NCBI GenBank assembly: GCA_028688015.1
Contig: JAQTZB010000002.1
Coordinates: 331,992-395,991, forward strand
Length of the DNA: 64,000 nt
Origin: Elusimicrobiales bacterium
GTDB lineage: Bacteria > Elusimicrobiota > Elusimicrobia > Elusimicrobiales > UBA9959
Direction of reading: 5' to 3'
The position numbers were made by a program, and so were the translations under genes. The notes below the pieces were generated by a model. That model was not told the DNA's origin and made no database searches. It worked only from the letters and a program-made list of their open reading frames with translations. Positions 1 through 8,444 of this stretch are shown piece by piece. Numbering within the stretch: the first letter of the stretch is position 1; each line of letters begins with the position of its first letter.

Positions 1-513
1 CAGGTAGTTGCGCCAGCGCGTCTTGCGCCGGATGTCGTCCCAGGAGCCCAGCTCGATGTCGTCGAGCGGCCCGGAGCCGGCGCGGAAGAACTTGTCCACC
101 TTCAGCGTCAGGTCGCCGCCGGCGGCCAGCAGCGACACGGGCAGGTAATACGAGCTGTGCAGCGCGTGCAGGTGCCAGCCCAGGGCCGGGATCTGGCTGG
201 TCAGCCCTATCTTGCGGCCGCCGAGGTAGAGCTCGCTTACGTCGCCGACGCGGCCCAGGTAGATAGCCGGGTCTTTGAGGTCCTCCCAATCCTTCTTCTC
301 CAGCCGCCAGCTCACGCAATAGATGCCCGTCTTGCCGACCAGCAGTTTTTTGAGCGCGGCCAAATCGCCGGCCTCGGCGCGGGGCGCGCCTTTGGCCTCG
401 CAGGCCGGGCCTTCTGAAATATAATAGGTCTTTTCCGCCAGGTCGGCGGCGGTCGCCGGGGCGGCGGCCGCCAGGAGAAGAAGGACTGACAGGGTGGTTT
501 TCAGCGCGTTCAT
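1..513 (-). CDS. Exported 7TMR-DISM-like sensory domain protein (partial, C-terminus beyond window)
   Basis: An ATG at 513 opens 171 codons that run off the left edge. Residues 1-22 form a signal peptide (Leu/Ala-rich core, Ala-rich cleavage zone before ADLAEK). Residues about 60-150 look like the jelly-roll extracellular domain placed in front of 7TMR-DISM membrane sensors, with the pattern YCVSWRLEKKDW and YLGRVGDVSELYLGGRKIG. Proteins with this N-terminus usually continue into seven membrane helices and a kinase, cyclase or phosphatase output domain, which cannot be seen here. It has its own promoter (544-573), and its short leader is almost entirely a hairpin (515-539). The reading frame is secure; the family call is moderate. 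Confidence 0.72.
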   Translation of the reverse strand, partial: MNALKTTLSVLLLLAAAAPATAADLAEKTYYISEGPACEAKGAPRAEAGDLAALKKLLVGKTGIYCVSWRLEKKDWEDLKDPAIYLGRVGDVSELYLGGRKIGLTSQIPALGWHLHALHSSYYLPVSLLAAGGDLTLKVDKFFRAGSGPLDDIELGSWDDIRRKTRWRNYL

Positions 514-514
514 G

Positions 515-539
515 ACCGGGGCCGGGCCTCGGCCCCGGT
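515..539 (-). promoter_or_regulatory. Leader hairpin abutting a start codon
   Basis: A 9-bp perfect GC stem (arms 515-523 and 531-539, 7-nt loop) ends one base before the ATG at 513. No Shine-Dalgarno sequence lies between hairpin and ATG. With the promoter at 544-573 the predicted 5' UTR is little more than this hairpin, so it could control translation or mRNA stability. Confidence 0.45.
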
Positions 540-543
540 CTTC

Positions 544-573
544 ATTATAGCGGTCAGCGGGCCTGCTTTACAA
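544..573 (-). promoter_or_regulatory. Sigma-A-type promoter for the partial gene at 1-513
   Basis: On the minus strand, TTGTAA (568-573) is followed after 18 bp by a perfect TATAAT (544-549). Transcription would start near 537, about 24 nt before the ATG. Confidence 0.6.
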
Positions 574-621
574 CTTCCGGCTTACCCCAAAGGCCCACGG
601 CGGGCCTGGGCCATACGGCTC

Positions 622-651
622 TTACCGTCCCGCCCTTTAGGTATTTATACT
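622..651 (+). promoter_or_regulatory. Promoter for the duplicated-domain secreted protein
   Basis: TTACCG (622-627), 18-bp spacer, TATACT (646-651). The -10 continues as TATACTAT, the form seen at several promoters in this window. A Shine-Dalgarno GGGGG lies just before the ATG at 679. Confidence 0.5.
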
Positions 652-678
652 ATTAAGGCGTTCAAGACAGGGGGTAAA

Positions 679-1797
679 ATGACCAAGTTCCTCTCGATGG
701 TGCTGTTAGCGTTCTCCGCCTCTCCGGCATTCTCCTTCGACCTGCAGTCCGTAACCGTCTCCGGCCTTAAGGAAGTTATTCCTTCCGCCGTCGAGATCCC
801 CGCGGCTCCGGAAGCCAGGACCGCCAGCCAGTTCGTCTGGATGACAGTGCGCGATAACCCCGCAGGTAAGGAAGCCGAGGCCAACGACTGGGGCGCCCGC
901 ATAGAGGCCCGCGTCCGCGAAACCTTCAAAGACAGCTACAGCGTCAACCTCCGCGCCGACATGGATACCTCCTGGGGCAATATCCGCAAGACCGGCAGCT
1001 ACTATAACCTCTCCGGCGGCGGGGTCTTCCTGAACATGAGCGGCTCCAACGGCTCCTACTTCGTCAACGGCACCGTCACCGAGAACGGCAAGATGACCTC
1101 CGTCAGCGTGAACGTGAGCAGGCGCTTCGACGACACCTCCTTCAACGTGTTCGGCTCGGGCCTGAACCTCTACACCGACAGGAACTCCGTCAACGGCAAT
1201 TACGACCCGGAGCGCTTCTCCAAGAAGGCCGTGGCCGCCGTTACCTCGCTGTTGCTCGCGGTGCAGGTGGAGAAAGGCCAAGCCAAGCCCGAAGAGAAGG
1301 CCGTAAAGAACACCGAACGCATCTGGATGTCCATCCAGCCCGGCTGGGGCGGCTGGAACGTGGTGGAAGCCAGCGACCCTTTCGCCCGCATCGAGGTGGG
1401 CCTGCGCAAGGTCTTCGACCGGGAATACGACGCCGAGATCAGCGTGGACAATAACCGCCAGTGGGGCCGCGTCAGCGGCTTCTTCTCCCGCCGCTACGAG
1501 CTGCGCGCAGGGCGCACCGACCTGCGCCTGGAAGAGTGGGCCGGCCGCTGGGAGATCACCGGCCGCGTCGAGGTGCAGGGCGCGGAGAATAACGAGAAAG
1601 CCGTGAAGCTGGAAATGCGCGACCGCTTCGGCGACGGCTCTTTCTCAATCTGGGAAGACGGCATCCGCCTCAACCTGGACCGCAACGGCATCAGCGGCGA
1701 CGTGGACACCGCGGTCTACCCGAAAGAAGTTATCGGGGCCGTCACCGCGCTGGTAATGGCCTACCAGCAGATAAATCAGCCGCAGCAGCCGCGCTGA
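679..1797 (+). CDS. Secreted protein with two tandem homologous domains, function unknown
   Basis: The 372-residue product begins with a signal peptide (residues 1-20, ending SPAFSFD). Two copies of a roughly 145-residue module follow, at about 53-195 and 216-360. The copies align through W-M-[TS]-[VI] openings, R[IV]E[AV][RG][VL]R, RFDDTSF against RFGDGSF, GLNLYTDRN against GIRLNLDRN, and AVTSLLLAVQ against AVTALVMAYQ endings. The alternating hydrophobic pattern suggests beta-rich, envelope-located domains. No catalytic motif is visible and I do not recognise a named family. A Shine-Dalgarno GGGGGTAAA precedes the ATG. The gene is monocistronic, between its own promoter and the terminator at 1811-1846. 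Confidence 0.85.
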   Translation: MTKFLSMVLLAFSASPAFSFDLQSVTVSGLKEVIPSAVEIPAAPEARTASQFVWMTVRDNPAGKEAEANDWGARIEARVRETFKDSYSVNLRADMDTSWGNIRKTGSYYNLSGGGVFLNMSGSNGSYFVNGTVTENGKMTSVSVNVSRRFDDTSFNVFGSGLNLYTDRNSVNGNYDPERFSKKAVAAVTSLLLAVQVEKGQAKPEEKAVKNTERIWMSIQPGWGGWNVVEASDPFARIEVGLRKVFDREYDAEISVDNNRQWGRVSGFFSRRYELRAGRTDLRLEEWAGRWEITGRVEVQGAENNEKAVKLEMRDRFGDGSFSIWEDGIRLNLDRNGISGDVDTAVYPKEVIGAVTALVMAYQQINQPQQPR

Positions 1798-1810
1798 GCC
1801 GGCCGCAAAA

Positions 1811-1846
1811 AAGAAGAAGGCCGGGCTCCCGCCCGGCCTTCTTCTT
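1811..1846. terminator. Bidirectional intrinsic terminator between convergent genes
   Basis: A perfect 16-bp stem (1811-1826 with 1831-1846, loop TCCC) whose arms end in A-rich and T-rich ends. It serves the plus-strand gene ending at 1797 and the minus-strand gene ending at 1860. Confidence 0.85.
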
Positions 1847-1859
1847 TTCCCGCCGCGGC

Positions 1860-3200
1860 TTATTTAAGCCCGACGGTGAAACTCACTTCATGGTCCCCGC
1901 CTTTGGAGACCAGGCTGAGGCCCGTGTCCGTACCATCGTAGAGGCGGCTGGAGGGGACCGTGTCCGGACCGAGCGCCCGGTCCTTCAGGTAGAAATCCAG
2001 GAAACCGAAGGAACTGCTCTTGCCCCTCTCCAGCTCTTCCAGACCGTCGGCCTCCAGGATCTTCAGCAGCTTGCGCTCGGTAGTGGAGTTGTTATAGAGG
2101 AAATTGGTACCGGTCGGGTTCAGCTTCGCGTTAACGTGCCAGATCACCAGCCCGCCGCCGATCATGGAATTTTCGGTGTCGTTCCCGGTTTTCCGGCGGT
2201 TCTCCACCAGGAAATACTCGCCGAGAGGCTCCTTCGCCTGGCCGCGCGGCATTAGCAGCAGGCACTCCCCCGCCTCCGTGGCGGGGTTCAGGCGGAAGTC
2301 GCCGCCGGCGGTGATCACCCGGGGCTCCAGCCAGCCCAGCATCATCTTGCTGAAGCAGTTATGGTCGTAGCGGGTCGAATCCATCATGTCGAAGTAGCCC
2401 AGCCCGCCCTTCGGGCCGATTTCAGGCTTGTAGTCGTAATAGTCGGGCAGGCCCAGCGCGTGGCCGGTCTCGTGCACCAGCGTCTTTATCTTGAAGGCCG
2501 AAGCCGGGTCGTCCCACTTGGAAACGATGCCCTGCCAGGAATAGGCGTAAAGCCTCTTGCCGCCCGCGCTGAAGTCCCGGTCGGAGAAATACGGCGCCAC
2601 CGCCCACCAGAAAGTGGCCCAGTCGCCTACGGGCCCGGTCCAGATTACGGCGAAATAATCTACCGCCCCGTCGCCGTCGCTGTCGTACTGGGAGAAATCG
2701 TGGCCTTTGAAGCTGAGCAGGGCTTTCTTGATGAGCGCCTCGCGCCCCTCCCGCGTCTCCGGCACGTCGGCGCGGCGGCCGGCCTTGTACCAGCCCAGCA
2801 CATTGCCACCCAGGTTCAGCCTGCCGTAGGAAGAGCGCCTGTAATAGGCGCTGAGGCTCTCGTAAGGGAACTCCCCTCCGGAACCGAAGATCTTCTCCCG
2901 CAGGGCCTCGGGGGTATCCGCCGGCCTCGCGGGGTATTCGTCGAACTCCACCAGCAGCACCAGCATTTTGGGGCTGCCGGTGGAAGGCAGACCACTGTCC
3001 CGGAAGCCCAGCAGGTTGGTGCCCCTGTTCCCGCCGAGACGGCTCACGAGTTCGGGAGAAAAAGACTGGTTGCCGATGCCGAGGGCGGGGTCTATGCCGA
3101 AACTATAGCGGGACGCGGGGCCGTCCGGAGGCGGGTCCATGGCGAGGCCCGCCCGGGAGAAAGCGAGCAGCAGGGTTAAGATACCGGCGAAAAGGCGCAT
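1860..3200 (-). CDS. Secreted M6-family (immune inhibitor A-like) metalloprotease
   Basis: A zinc endopeptidase of the M6 family. The metal site HETGHALGLPDYYD lies about two thirds along and gives the HExxH plus downstream Asp/Tyr typical of this group. Upstream are the FAVIWTG and DSDGDGAVDYFAVI strands often annotated in 'M6 family metalloprotease domain' proteins. The start at 3200 gives a clean signal peptide (MRLFAGILTLLLAFSRAGLA). An in-frame GTG at 3221 would add seven residues but has no ribosome site in front. The product of about 446 residues has no obvious C-terminal sorting domain, so it is probably periplasmic or secreted. No neighbour suggests a substrate. Confidence 0.88.
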   Translation of the reverse strand: MRLFAGILTLLLAFSRAGLAMDPPPDGPASRYSFGIDPALGIGNQSFSPELVSRLGGNRGTNLLGFRDSGLPSTGSPKMLVLLVEFDEYPARPADTPEALREKIFGSGGEFPYESLSAYYRRSSYGRLNLGGNVLGWYKAGRRADVPETREGREALIKKALLSFKGHDFSQYDSDGDGAVDYFAVIWTGPVGDWATFWWAVAPYFSDRDFSAGGKRLYAYSWQGIVSKWDDPASAFKIKTLVHETGHALGLPDYYDYKPEIGPKGGLGYFDMMDSTRYDHNCFSKMMLGWLEPRVITAGGDFRLNPATEAGECLLLMPRGQAKEPLGEYFLVENRRKTGNDTENSMIGGGLVIWHVNAKLNPTGTNFLYNNSTTERKLLKILEADGLEELERGKSSSFGFLDFYLKDRALGPDTVPSSRLYDGTDTGLSLVSKGGDHEVSFTVGLK

Positions 3201-3298
3201 ATACAATATATAGTGTAACACTCCGGCCGGAATAGCACATGGGCATTAGGACCTAAGCGGCCCGGGCTTAAGGATAGTCCGCCAGGGACCAAATGGAA

Positions 3299-3319
3299 AC
3301 CGCCGGGGCGCCCGGCGGT
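3299..3319. terminator. Intrinsic terminator-like hairpin
   Basis: A 9-bp perfect stem (3299-3307 with 3311-3319, 3-nt loop) downstream of the TSCPD gene. It likely ends the infC-pheT transcript. The T-run is on the plus-strand side (TGTTTT), so minus-strand termination may be weak. Confidence 0.55.
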
Positions 3320-3340
3320 CTGTTTTATGGGGGAAGCCGC

Positions 3341-3589
3341 TTACTTCGCGGTCTTGACTATCTTTTCCAGTACTTTAGCCAGCTGGTCGGAGCAGGAGGT
3401 GGGCTTGTCGCCGCAGGTAATGCCTTTTAGCTTGGCGGCGGCCTCTTTCACCTTCATCCCCTCAAGCAGCAGGGCCAGTGCCTTCAGGTTGCCGGGGCAG
3501 CCCCTGTAGAACTTCACGTCTTTCAGCCTGCCGCCCACGACCTTAAAAGAGACTTCCTTGGAACAGACGCCTTCGAGTTTGTGTTTCAT
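3341..3589 (-). CDS. TSCPD domain protein (small Cys protein, TIGR03905-like)
   Basis: An 82-residue protein with Cys at positions 9, 31, 59 and 66. The core KFYRGCPGNLKAL plus GITCGDKPTSCSDQLAKVLE matches stand-alone TSCPD domain proteins; the eponymous TSCPD reads TSCSD here. The same domain occurs at the C-terminus of vitamin-B12-dependent ribonucleotide reductases, but the stand-alone protein has no established role; the Cys set suggests metal or thiol chemistry. It lies one base after the pheT stop and is the last gene of the infC-rpmI-rplT-pheST operon. Confidence 0.82.
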   Translation of the reverse strand: MKHKLEGVCSKEVSFKVVGGRLKDVKFYRGCPGNLKALALLLEGMKVKEAAAKLKGITCGDKPTSCSDQLAKVLEKIVKTAK

Positions 3590-3590
3590 T

Positions 3591-5978
3591 TCAGGCGCGC
3601 AGCTTGGCGCCGAAGTTCTTGGCGAGCTTGTCGAGGATGGCGGTCATGCGCAGGCCCACCTCGGCGTCGTTAAGCGTCTTCTCCATCGAGGAGAAGGTGA
3701 ACCGGATAGTCAGGCTGCGCTGTCCGGCGGGAATGTTCTTGCCCTTGTAGACGTCCACCAGCCGCGCGGACGCGAGGTCCTGCACGCCTGAGAAGGAGCG
3801 CTCGAGGTCGTACCACTCGTGCCGTTCTTCCAGCACTATGGACAGGTCGCGCCAGTTCTGCGGGAACGCCGAGACCGGCTTGACCTTGGCTATCTTCTGC
3901 CAGAACTCGGTCTTGCCGGCGGCGGCCAGGCCGGACAGCGGGATCTCGAACCAGAAGAGCCCGGTGTCCTTCAGGTCGGAGGCGGCGCAGGCGGCCTGGG
4001 AGAGCCTGCCCAGGAAGCCGGCGGAGCCGCCGCCCAGCTTCATCTCCAGGCACAGGCCCGGCTGGAAATAGGCGGGGGCTTTCTTCGGCTTCTCGTAGCG
4101 GAAACCGCTGCGGCCGGCGAACAGCCTGTTCAGCACGCCCTTGAGCGCGTAGAAGTCGGCCGCGCCGGCTGCGCGCTGCCAGAAGCCCTCTTCGGGGAAA
4201 GGCCCGCAGACCAGGCCGGCGCAGTACACTTCCTCGGCCTTGCCCGCGTCCTTGCGCGCGTAGGCGGTGCCCAGCTCGAACAGCAGCGCCCCGTCGCGGC
4301 CGCGGTTGAGGTTGTAGCGCAAAGCTTTCAGCAGGCCCGGCAGCAGCGACGGGCGCAGGTACTGGTAGTCGGAGGAGAGCGGGTTCTTAAGCTCCAGCGC
4401 CTCCTCCGGGGCCAGGCCGCAGACCTTCAGCTCTTTGGCCGAGACGAAATCGTAGTTGTAGGCCTCGCTGAAGCCGAGCCCGGCCAGCGTATTGCGAAGC
4501 TCGGTGGTCACGGCCCACAGCGGCGTGACGGTGGAAGGGCGCATCGGCATGTTCGAGGCGGAAGGGATAACGTCGTAGCCGACGTAGCGGGCCACTTCCT
4601 CGGCCACATCGTTGATGATCTCGATGTCCTGCCGGTAGGAGGGCACCGTGAACTGCCACGGCTTGCTTTCCTTCAGGTCCGGCTGGAACGCCTTCAGGCA
4701 CGCGAAGATCTCGCCGTCCACTATGCCGGTGCCCAGGAGGGCGTTCACGCGGGCAGGGTCCACGCCTATCACCGGGGGCTGGTATTTCACGGGGTAATTG
4801 TCGCTGACCTGCTCCACCTTCGCTCCGGGCACGGCCTCGAGGATGAGGCCGGCCAGGCGGCGGGCCGCCTTCAGCGGCAGCTCGGGGTCCGTGCCGCGCT
4901 CGAAGCGGTAGGAGGACTCGCTCTTTATGCCGGAGGCCTTGGAGGCCAGGCGCACGGTGGAAGGCTTGAAGCGCGCGGATTCAATAAGGATCAAGTCGGT
5001 CTCTTCGGAGACCGAGGAGTCCAGGCCGCCCATCACGCCGGCCAGCGCCACGGGCCTGGAGGCGTCGGCGATCACCATCATGCCCGGGTCCAATTTAAGA
5101 TCCTGGCCGTCCAGCGTCTTGAGCATCTCTCCGGGCAGGGCCTTGCGGACTATAATGGCCGGGCCGCCGAGTTTGGCGACGTCGAAGCAGTGTGTCGGCT
5201 GGCCGAGCTCGTACATGACATAGTTGGAAACGTCTATCAGGAGGCTGCCCTTGGGGTTGGAGCCCATCGCGCGCAGGCGCGCGGCCATCCACTCGGGCGT
5301 CCTGGCGCCTTTCACGCCCTTCATAACGATGGCGCCGTAGCGCGGGCAGAGGTCGGGCACCTTGACCTCTACGGGTACCGCAGCGCCGGCCGCGTCCAGC
5401 GCGGGCACGGCGGGCGCTTTCAGCCTGAGGCCGTAGAACAGGCAGAGGTCGCGGGCGATGGCGTAATGAGACAGCGCGTAGCCCTGGTTGGCCGTGATCT
5501 CTATCTCTAGCAGGTAGTCGGCCTTCGGGAAAAGGGCGGAGGCGTCCACGCCGACTTCGGCGGCGTCGGAGAGCACCAGGATGCCGGAATTGTCGTAACC
5601 TTCCAGGCCCAGCTCCCCGGCGGAGCAGATCATGCCCTCGGACTCCACGCCGCGGATCTTGGCTTTCTTCAGCTCGCCCTCGGCGAGCTGCGCGCCCACC
5701 TTGGCGAAAGGTATCTTCTGGCCCACGGCGATGTTCTTAGCGCCGCAGACCACGCGCATGGTGGCGCGCCCGTCGTGCACGTCGACCAGCGCCAGCTTGT
5801 CGGCGTTCGGGTGCTTGTCGATCTTCAGGATCTGGCCCACGCAGACGCCGGAGAAGGCCGCGCCGGTCTTGCGCACTTCCTCCACCTTCAGGCCCACGCG
5901 GGCCAGTTTGGCCGCCAGGTCCTGGGGCGGAGGCGGATTCTCTATGAAGTCTGCCAGCCAGGAATAAAGGATGTTCAT
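3591..5978 (-). CDS. pheT: Phenylalanyl-tRNA synthetase beta subunit
   Basis: Full length at 795 residues. In order: an N-terminal tRNA-binding OB fold (VGQILKIDKHPNADKLALVD), the B3/B4 editing region, the B5 domain, a catalytic-like core, and the C-terminal anticodon-binding FDX-ACB domain (SAFPQNWRDLSIVL to the end). With PheS it forms the (alpha-beta)2 enzyme that charges tRNA-Phe and edits mischarged Tyr. It begins directly after the pheS stop (the ATG at 5978 abuts it), the usual coupled arrangement. Confidence 0.97.
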   Translation of the reverse strand: MNILYSWLADFIENPPPPQDLAAKLARVGLKVEEVRKTGAAFSGVCVGQILKIDKHPNADKLALVDVHDGRATMRVVCGAKNIAVGQKIPFAKVGAQLAEGELKKAKIRGVESEGMICSAGELGLEGYDNSGILVLSDAAEVGVDASALFPKADYLLEIEITANQGYALSHYAIARDLCLFYGLRLKAPAVPALDAAGAAVPVEVKVPDLCPRYGAIVMKGVKGARTPEWMAARLRAMGSNPKGSLLIDVSNYVMYELGQPTHCFDVAKLGGPAIIVRKALPGEMLKTLDGQDLKLDPGMMVIADASRPVALAGVMGGLDSSVSEETDLILIESARFKPSTVRLASKASGIKSESSYRFERGTDPELPLKAARRLAGLILEAVPGAKVEQVSDNYPVKYQPPVIGVDPARVNALLGTGIVDGEIFACLKAFQPDLKESKPWQFTVPSYRQDIEIINDVAEEVARYVGYDVIPSASNMPMRPSTVTPLWAVTTELRNTLAGLGFSEAYNYDFVSAKELKVCGLAPEEALELKNPLSSDYQYLRPSLLPGLLKALRYNLNRGRDGALLFELGTAYARKDAGKAEEVYCAGLVCGPFPEEGFWQRAAGAADFYALKGVLNRLFAGRSGFRYEKPKKAPAYFQPGLCLEMKLGGGSAGFLGRLSQAACAASDLKDTGLFWFEIPLSGLAAAGKTEFWQKIAKVKPVSAFPQNWRDLSIVLEERHEWYDLERSFSGVQDLASARLVDVYKGKNIPAGQRSLTIRFTFSSMEKTLNDAEVGLRMTAILDKLAKNFGAKLRA

Positions 5979-7022
5979 TTACTGTACCTGTTTGAGGATG
6001 CGGAGGTCGTTCTCGTAGAGCATGCGCATGTCGCTGATGCCGTAGAGCAGCATGGCGAAGCGCTCTATGCCCGCGCCGAAGGCGAAGCCGCTCCACTTCT
6101 CGGGGTCGTACTTGCAGGCCTTCAGCACGTTGGGGTGCACCAGGCCCGCGCCCATGACCTCCAGCCAGCCGGAGCCCTTGCACACGGGGCAGCGCCCCGC
6201 GCCGGACTTGCAGAAGACGCAGCTCATGTCCACCTCGGCGCCCGGCTCGACGAACGGGAAGTAGGACGGGTTGAAGCGGGTCTTCACGCCGGAGCCGAAC
6301 AGGTCCTTCATGAAGGCGTCAACGGTCCACTTCAGGTCGGCCATGCTGACGCCGCGGTCGACGTAGAGGCCCTCTATCTGGTGAAAAGCGAACGAGTGGC
6401 TGGCGTCCACGGCCTCGGAGCGGAACACGCGGCCCGTGTGGAACACGCGGATCGGCGGCTCCTGCTTTTCCATGGCGCGGATCTGCGCGTTGGAGGTATG
6501 GGTTCGCAGGAGCAGGAACTTGCCGGCGGCATCCTTGGCGTCTACGTAAAAAGTGTCCTGCATGTCGCGCGCGGGATGGTACTGAGGGAAGTTCAGCGCC
6601 TCGAAATTATGATAATCGTCTTCCACGAGAGGCGAGTCCGCCATGGTGAAGCCGAGCTTCAGGAAGCCCTCGGCCAGGCGGTTCATAGTCGCGGTGAGCG
6701 GGTGCAGGCTGCCCTTGGGAAAGGGCTGCCCGGGCAGCGTCAGGTCTATGGACGCGGCGGCGGAAGCGGCGGCCGGGGCCGCGCCCTTAAGCTCGGCGAG
6801 CTTCGCTTCCATCTCCGTCTTGGCGTTATTGCCCAGCGCTCCCAGCGGCTTGCGCTCCTCGAGCGGGATGTCTTTCAGGTCCCGCAGCAGCAGCGCCAGC
6901 TCGCCCTTGCGGCCGAGGAAGCGCAGCTCCAGCGCCGCGGCGTCCGCGGGCACGTTGGCTATAGATGCGGAAAAACTGTCCCGTACTGCGGACAGTTTTT
7001 CCTTCCACTCCGTGGCGTTCAC
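5979..7022 (-). CDS. pheS: Phenylalanyl-tRNA synthetase alpha subunit
   Basis: 347 residues, normal for bacterial PheS: an N-terminal coiled-coil arm (about 1-85), then the class II catalytic domain with motif 2 around FRSEAVDASHSFAFHQIEG and motif 3 GAGIERFAMLLYG. CVFCKSGAGRCPVCKGSG is a typical PheS Cys insertion. The start codon is GTG, with AAGG about 8 nt upstream and just after the rplT stop. A perfect 13-bp inverted repeat lies inside codons 7-18 (6969-7002) and could act as an intragenic attenuator. Confidence 0.96.
   Translation of the reverse strand: MNATEWKEKLSAVRDSFSASIANVPADAAALELRFLGRKGELALLLRDLKDIPLEERKPLGALGNNAKTEMEAKLAELKGAAPAAASAAASIDLTLPGQPFPKGSLHPLTATMNRLAEGFLKLGFTMADSPLVEDDYHNFEALNFPQYHPARDMQDTFYVDAKDAAGKFLLLRTHTSNAQIRAMEKQEPPIRVFHTGRVFRSEAVDASHSFAFHQIEGLYVDRGVSMADLKWTVDAFMKDLFGSGVKTRFNPSYFPFVEPGAEVDMSCVFCKSGAGRCPVCKGSGWLEVMGAGLVHPNVLKACKYDPEKWSGFAFGAGIERFAMLLYGISDMRMLYENDLRILKQVQ
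6969..7002 (-). promoter_or_regulatory. Terminator-shaped inverted repeat inside the 5' end of pheS
   Basis: The 13-bp arms 6969-6981 and 6990-7002 are perfectly complementary with an 8-nt loop. On the minus strand the core ACTGTCC/GGACAGT is followed by five T residues, as in a Rho-independent terminator, but within codons 7-18 of pheS. It could trim transcription between rplT and pheST. Confidence 0.45.
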
Positions 7023-7031
7023 GGCGTGACC

Positions 7032-7415
7032 TTAGCGCTCGGTACCGACGAGTTTCTTGACGGTAGGGATGGCTTTCTTCGCGATCTCGGCCAGCTGCTT
7101 GAAAGACTGCGGGTCGCGGATGGCGATCTCGGAAAGCATCTTGCGGTTCAGCTGGATGTTGGCCTTGTGCAGGCCGTCCATGAACCGGCTGTAAGACAGC
7201 CCCTCTTCGCGGGCGGCGGCGTTAAGGCGGACTATCCAGAGCTGGCGGATGTCGCCCTTCTTGTCGCGGCGGTGGATATAGGCCGTGGTCAGGGATTTCT
7301 TGACCTGCTGCGTGGCCTGGCGGAGGCGGTTGCCCTTATTGCCGTAATAGCCCTTGGAGAGCTTTAAAATCCTCTTCTTACGTTTGTTGCGCGCTACACT
7401 GTATTTTATTCTCAT
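7032..7415 (-). CDS. rplT: Large ribosomal subunit protein bL20
   Basis: Recognised by the basic N-terminus with ARNKRKKRILKLSKGYYG, the core HRRDKKGDIRQLWIVRLNAA and SRFMDGLHKANIQLNRKMLSE. At 127 residues it is about ten longer than usual because of extra C-terminal sequence (KAIPTVKKLVGTER). It binds 23S rRNA early in assembly and in many bacteria represses its own operon. The order infC-rpmI-rplT-pheST is conserved in many phyla. Confidence 0.97.
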   Translation of the reverse strand: MRIKYSVARNKRKKRILKLSKGYYGNKGNRLRQATQQVKKSLTTAYIHRRDKKGDIRQLWIVRLNAAAREEGLSYSRFMDGLHKANIQLNRKMLSEIAIRDPQSFKQLAEIAKKAIPTVKKLVGTER

Positions 7416-7460
7416 ATTGCTGCTCCGACCCGGTTAAAGGGGGCGGCTCCTTTGTTGTTA

Positions 7461-7664
7461 TTAAGCGTACGGCAGGGACTGCTTCAGCACGCGGCCCTCG
7501 GCGGAGTTCTTCTCCTCCACCTTGGCGGTGCGCAGGTTGCGGCCGCGCTTGGCCGACATCCCGGTGAGCAGGTGGCGCAGGCCGGCTTTCCGGTGCAGCC
7601 ATTTACCCGAGACGGTTTTCTTAAATCTTTTTTTCGCGCCGCTGTGGGATTTCATTTTAGGCAT
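7461..7664 (-). CDS. rpmI: Large ribosomal subunit protein bL35
   Basis: A 67-residue basic protein, [17 protein letters not shown] at the start and [15 protein letters not shown] in the middle, which are bL35 hallmarks. It sits between infC and rplT as expected. Confidence 0.97.
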   Translation of the reverse strand: MPKMKSHSGAKKRFKKTVSGKWLHRKAGLRHLLTGMSAKRGRNLRTAKVEEKNSAEGRVLKQSLPYA

Positions 7665-7735
7665 AATTTTCTCTTTATCGGTGATTTCTTCAACTTATCC
7701 TGTAATTATATAATTTTCGGGGCGGCTTGGAAAGG

Positions 7736-8353
7736 TCAGCCGGGTTCCTGCTCCGGCTTGGGAGCGGGGGCGGCGGCCGGCTGCTGCGCGCCGAGCAGGG
7801 GCTTGGGCGCGGGCCCGGGGTTCTGCTTGGTGATGTGCGCCGGGGCCAGCATGATGCTCATGCGGTTGCCCATCAGCTGCGGCTTGCCTTCCACTATGCC
7901 GACGTTGGCGAGGTTGTCCTTGATGGACATGAGGATCTCCTCGCCGAGGTTGCGGTGCTGGTTCTCGCGGCCGCGGAACACCACGGTGACGCGCACCTTG
8001 TTGTGCTCCTTGAGGAAAGTCTCGATGTGCTTGACCTTGGTCTGCAGATCGTGCGTGGCGATGCGGGGATTGAGGCGGATCTCCTTGAGCACGCCGGCCT
8101 TCTGCTTCTTGCGGTTCTCGCGGTCCTGCTTCTCTTTCTCGTAGAGGAACTTGGAGAAGTCCATCACCTTGCAGACCGGCGGGTTGGCGTCCGGCGAGAT
8201 CTCGACGAGGTCGAGCCCGGCGCCCTTGGCCATGGTGACGGCCTCTATGAGCGGCTTTATGCCCAGCATGGTCCCGTGCATGTCTATCAGGCGCACCTGC
8301 GGGGCCGTAACGTTCCTGTTTACCCTGATCCGTTTGTCGTTGTGATGATACAA
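7736..8353 (-). CDS. infC: Translation initiation factor IF-3
   Basis: 205 residues: IF3-N (KRIRVNRNVTAPQVRLID to about residue 80), a Lys-rich linker helix (KEKQDRENRKKQK), IF3-C (IRLNPRIATHDLQTKVKH and VVFRGRENQHRNLGEEIL), and an extra Pro/Ala-rich tail of about 25 residues. The start is TTG at 8351-8353, set by a perfect AGGAGG 7 nt upstream. Rare start codons on infC are a known basis for IF-3 autoregulation, which inspects the start codon. First gene of the rpmI-rplT-pheST operon. Confidence 0.95.
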   Translation of the reverse strand: MYHHNDKRIRVNRNVTAPQVRLIDMHGTMLGIKPLIEAVTMAKGAGLDLVEISPDANPPVCKVMDFSKFLYEKEKQDRENRKKQKAGVLKEIRLNPRIATHDLQTKVKHIETFLKEHNKVRVTVVFRGRENQHRNLGEEILMSIKDNLANVGIVEGKPQLMGNRMSIMLAPAHITKQNPGPAPKPLLGAQQPAAAPAPKPEQEPG

Positions 8354-8444
8354 AACACTGCCTCCTGTGATAAGGCGGAAAAAGCCGCCCTCCGGGTTTC
8401 TCTTCCCGGTACCTTATATTTTACCTTTTTTCCGGGGTATTAAA

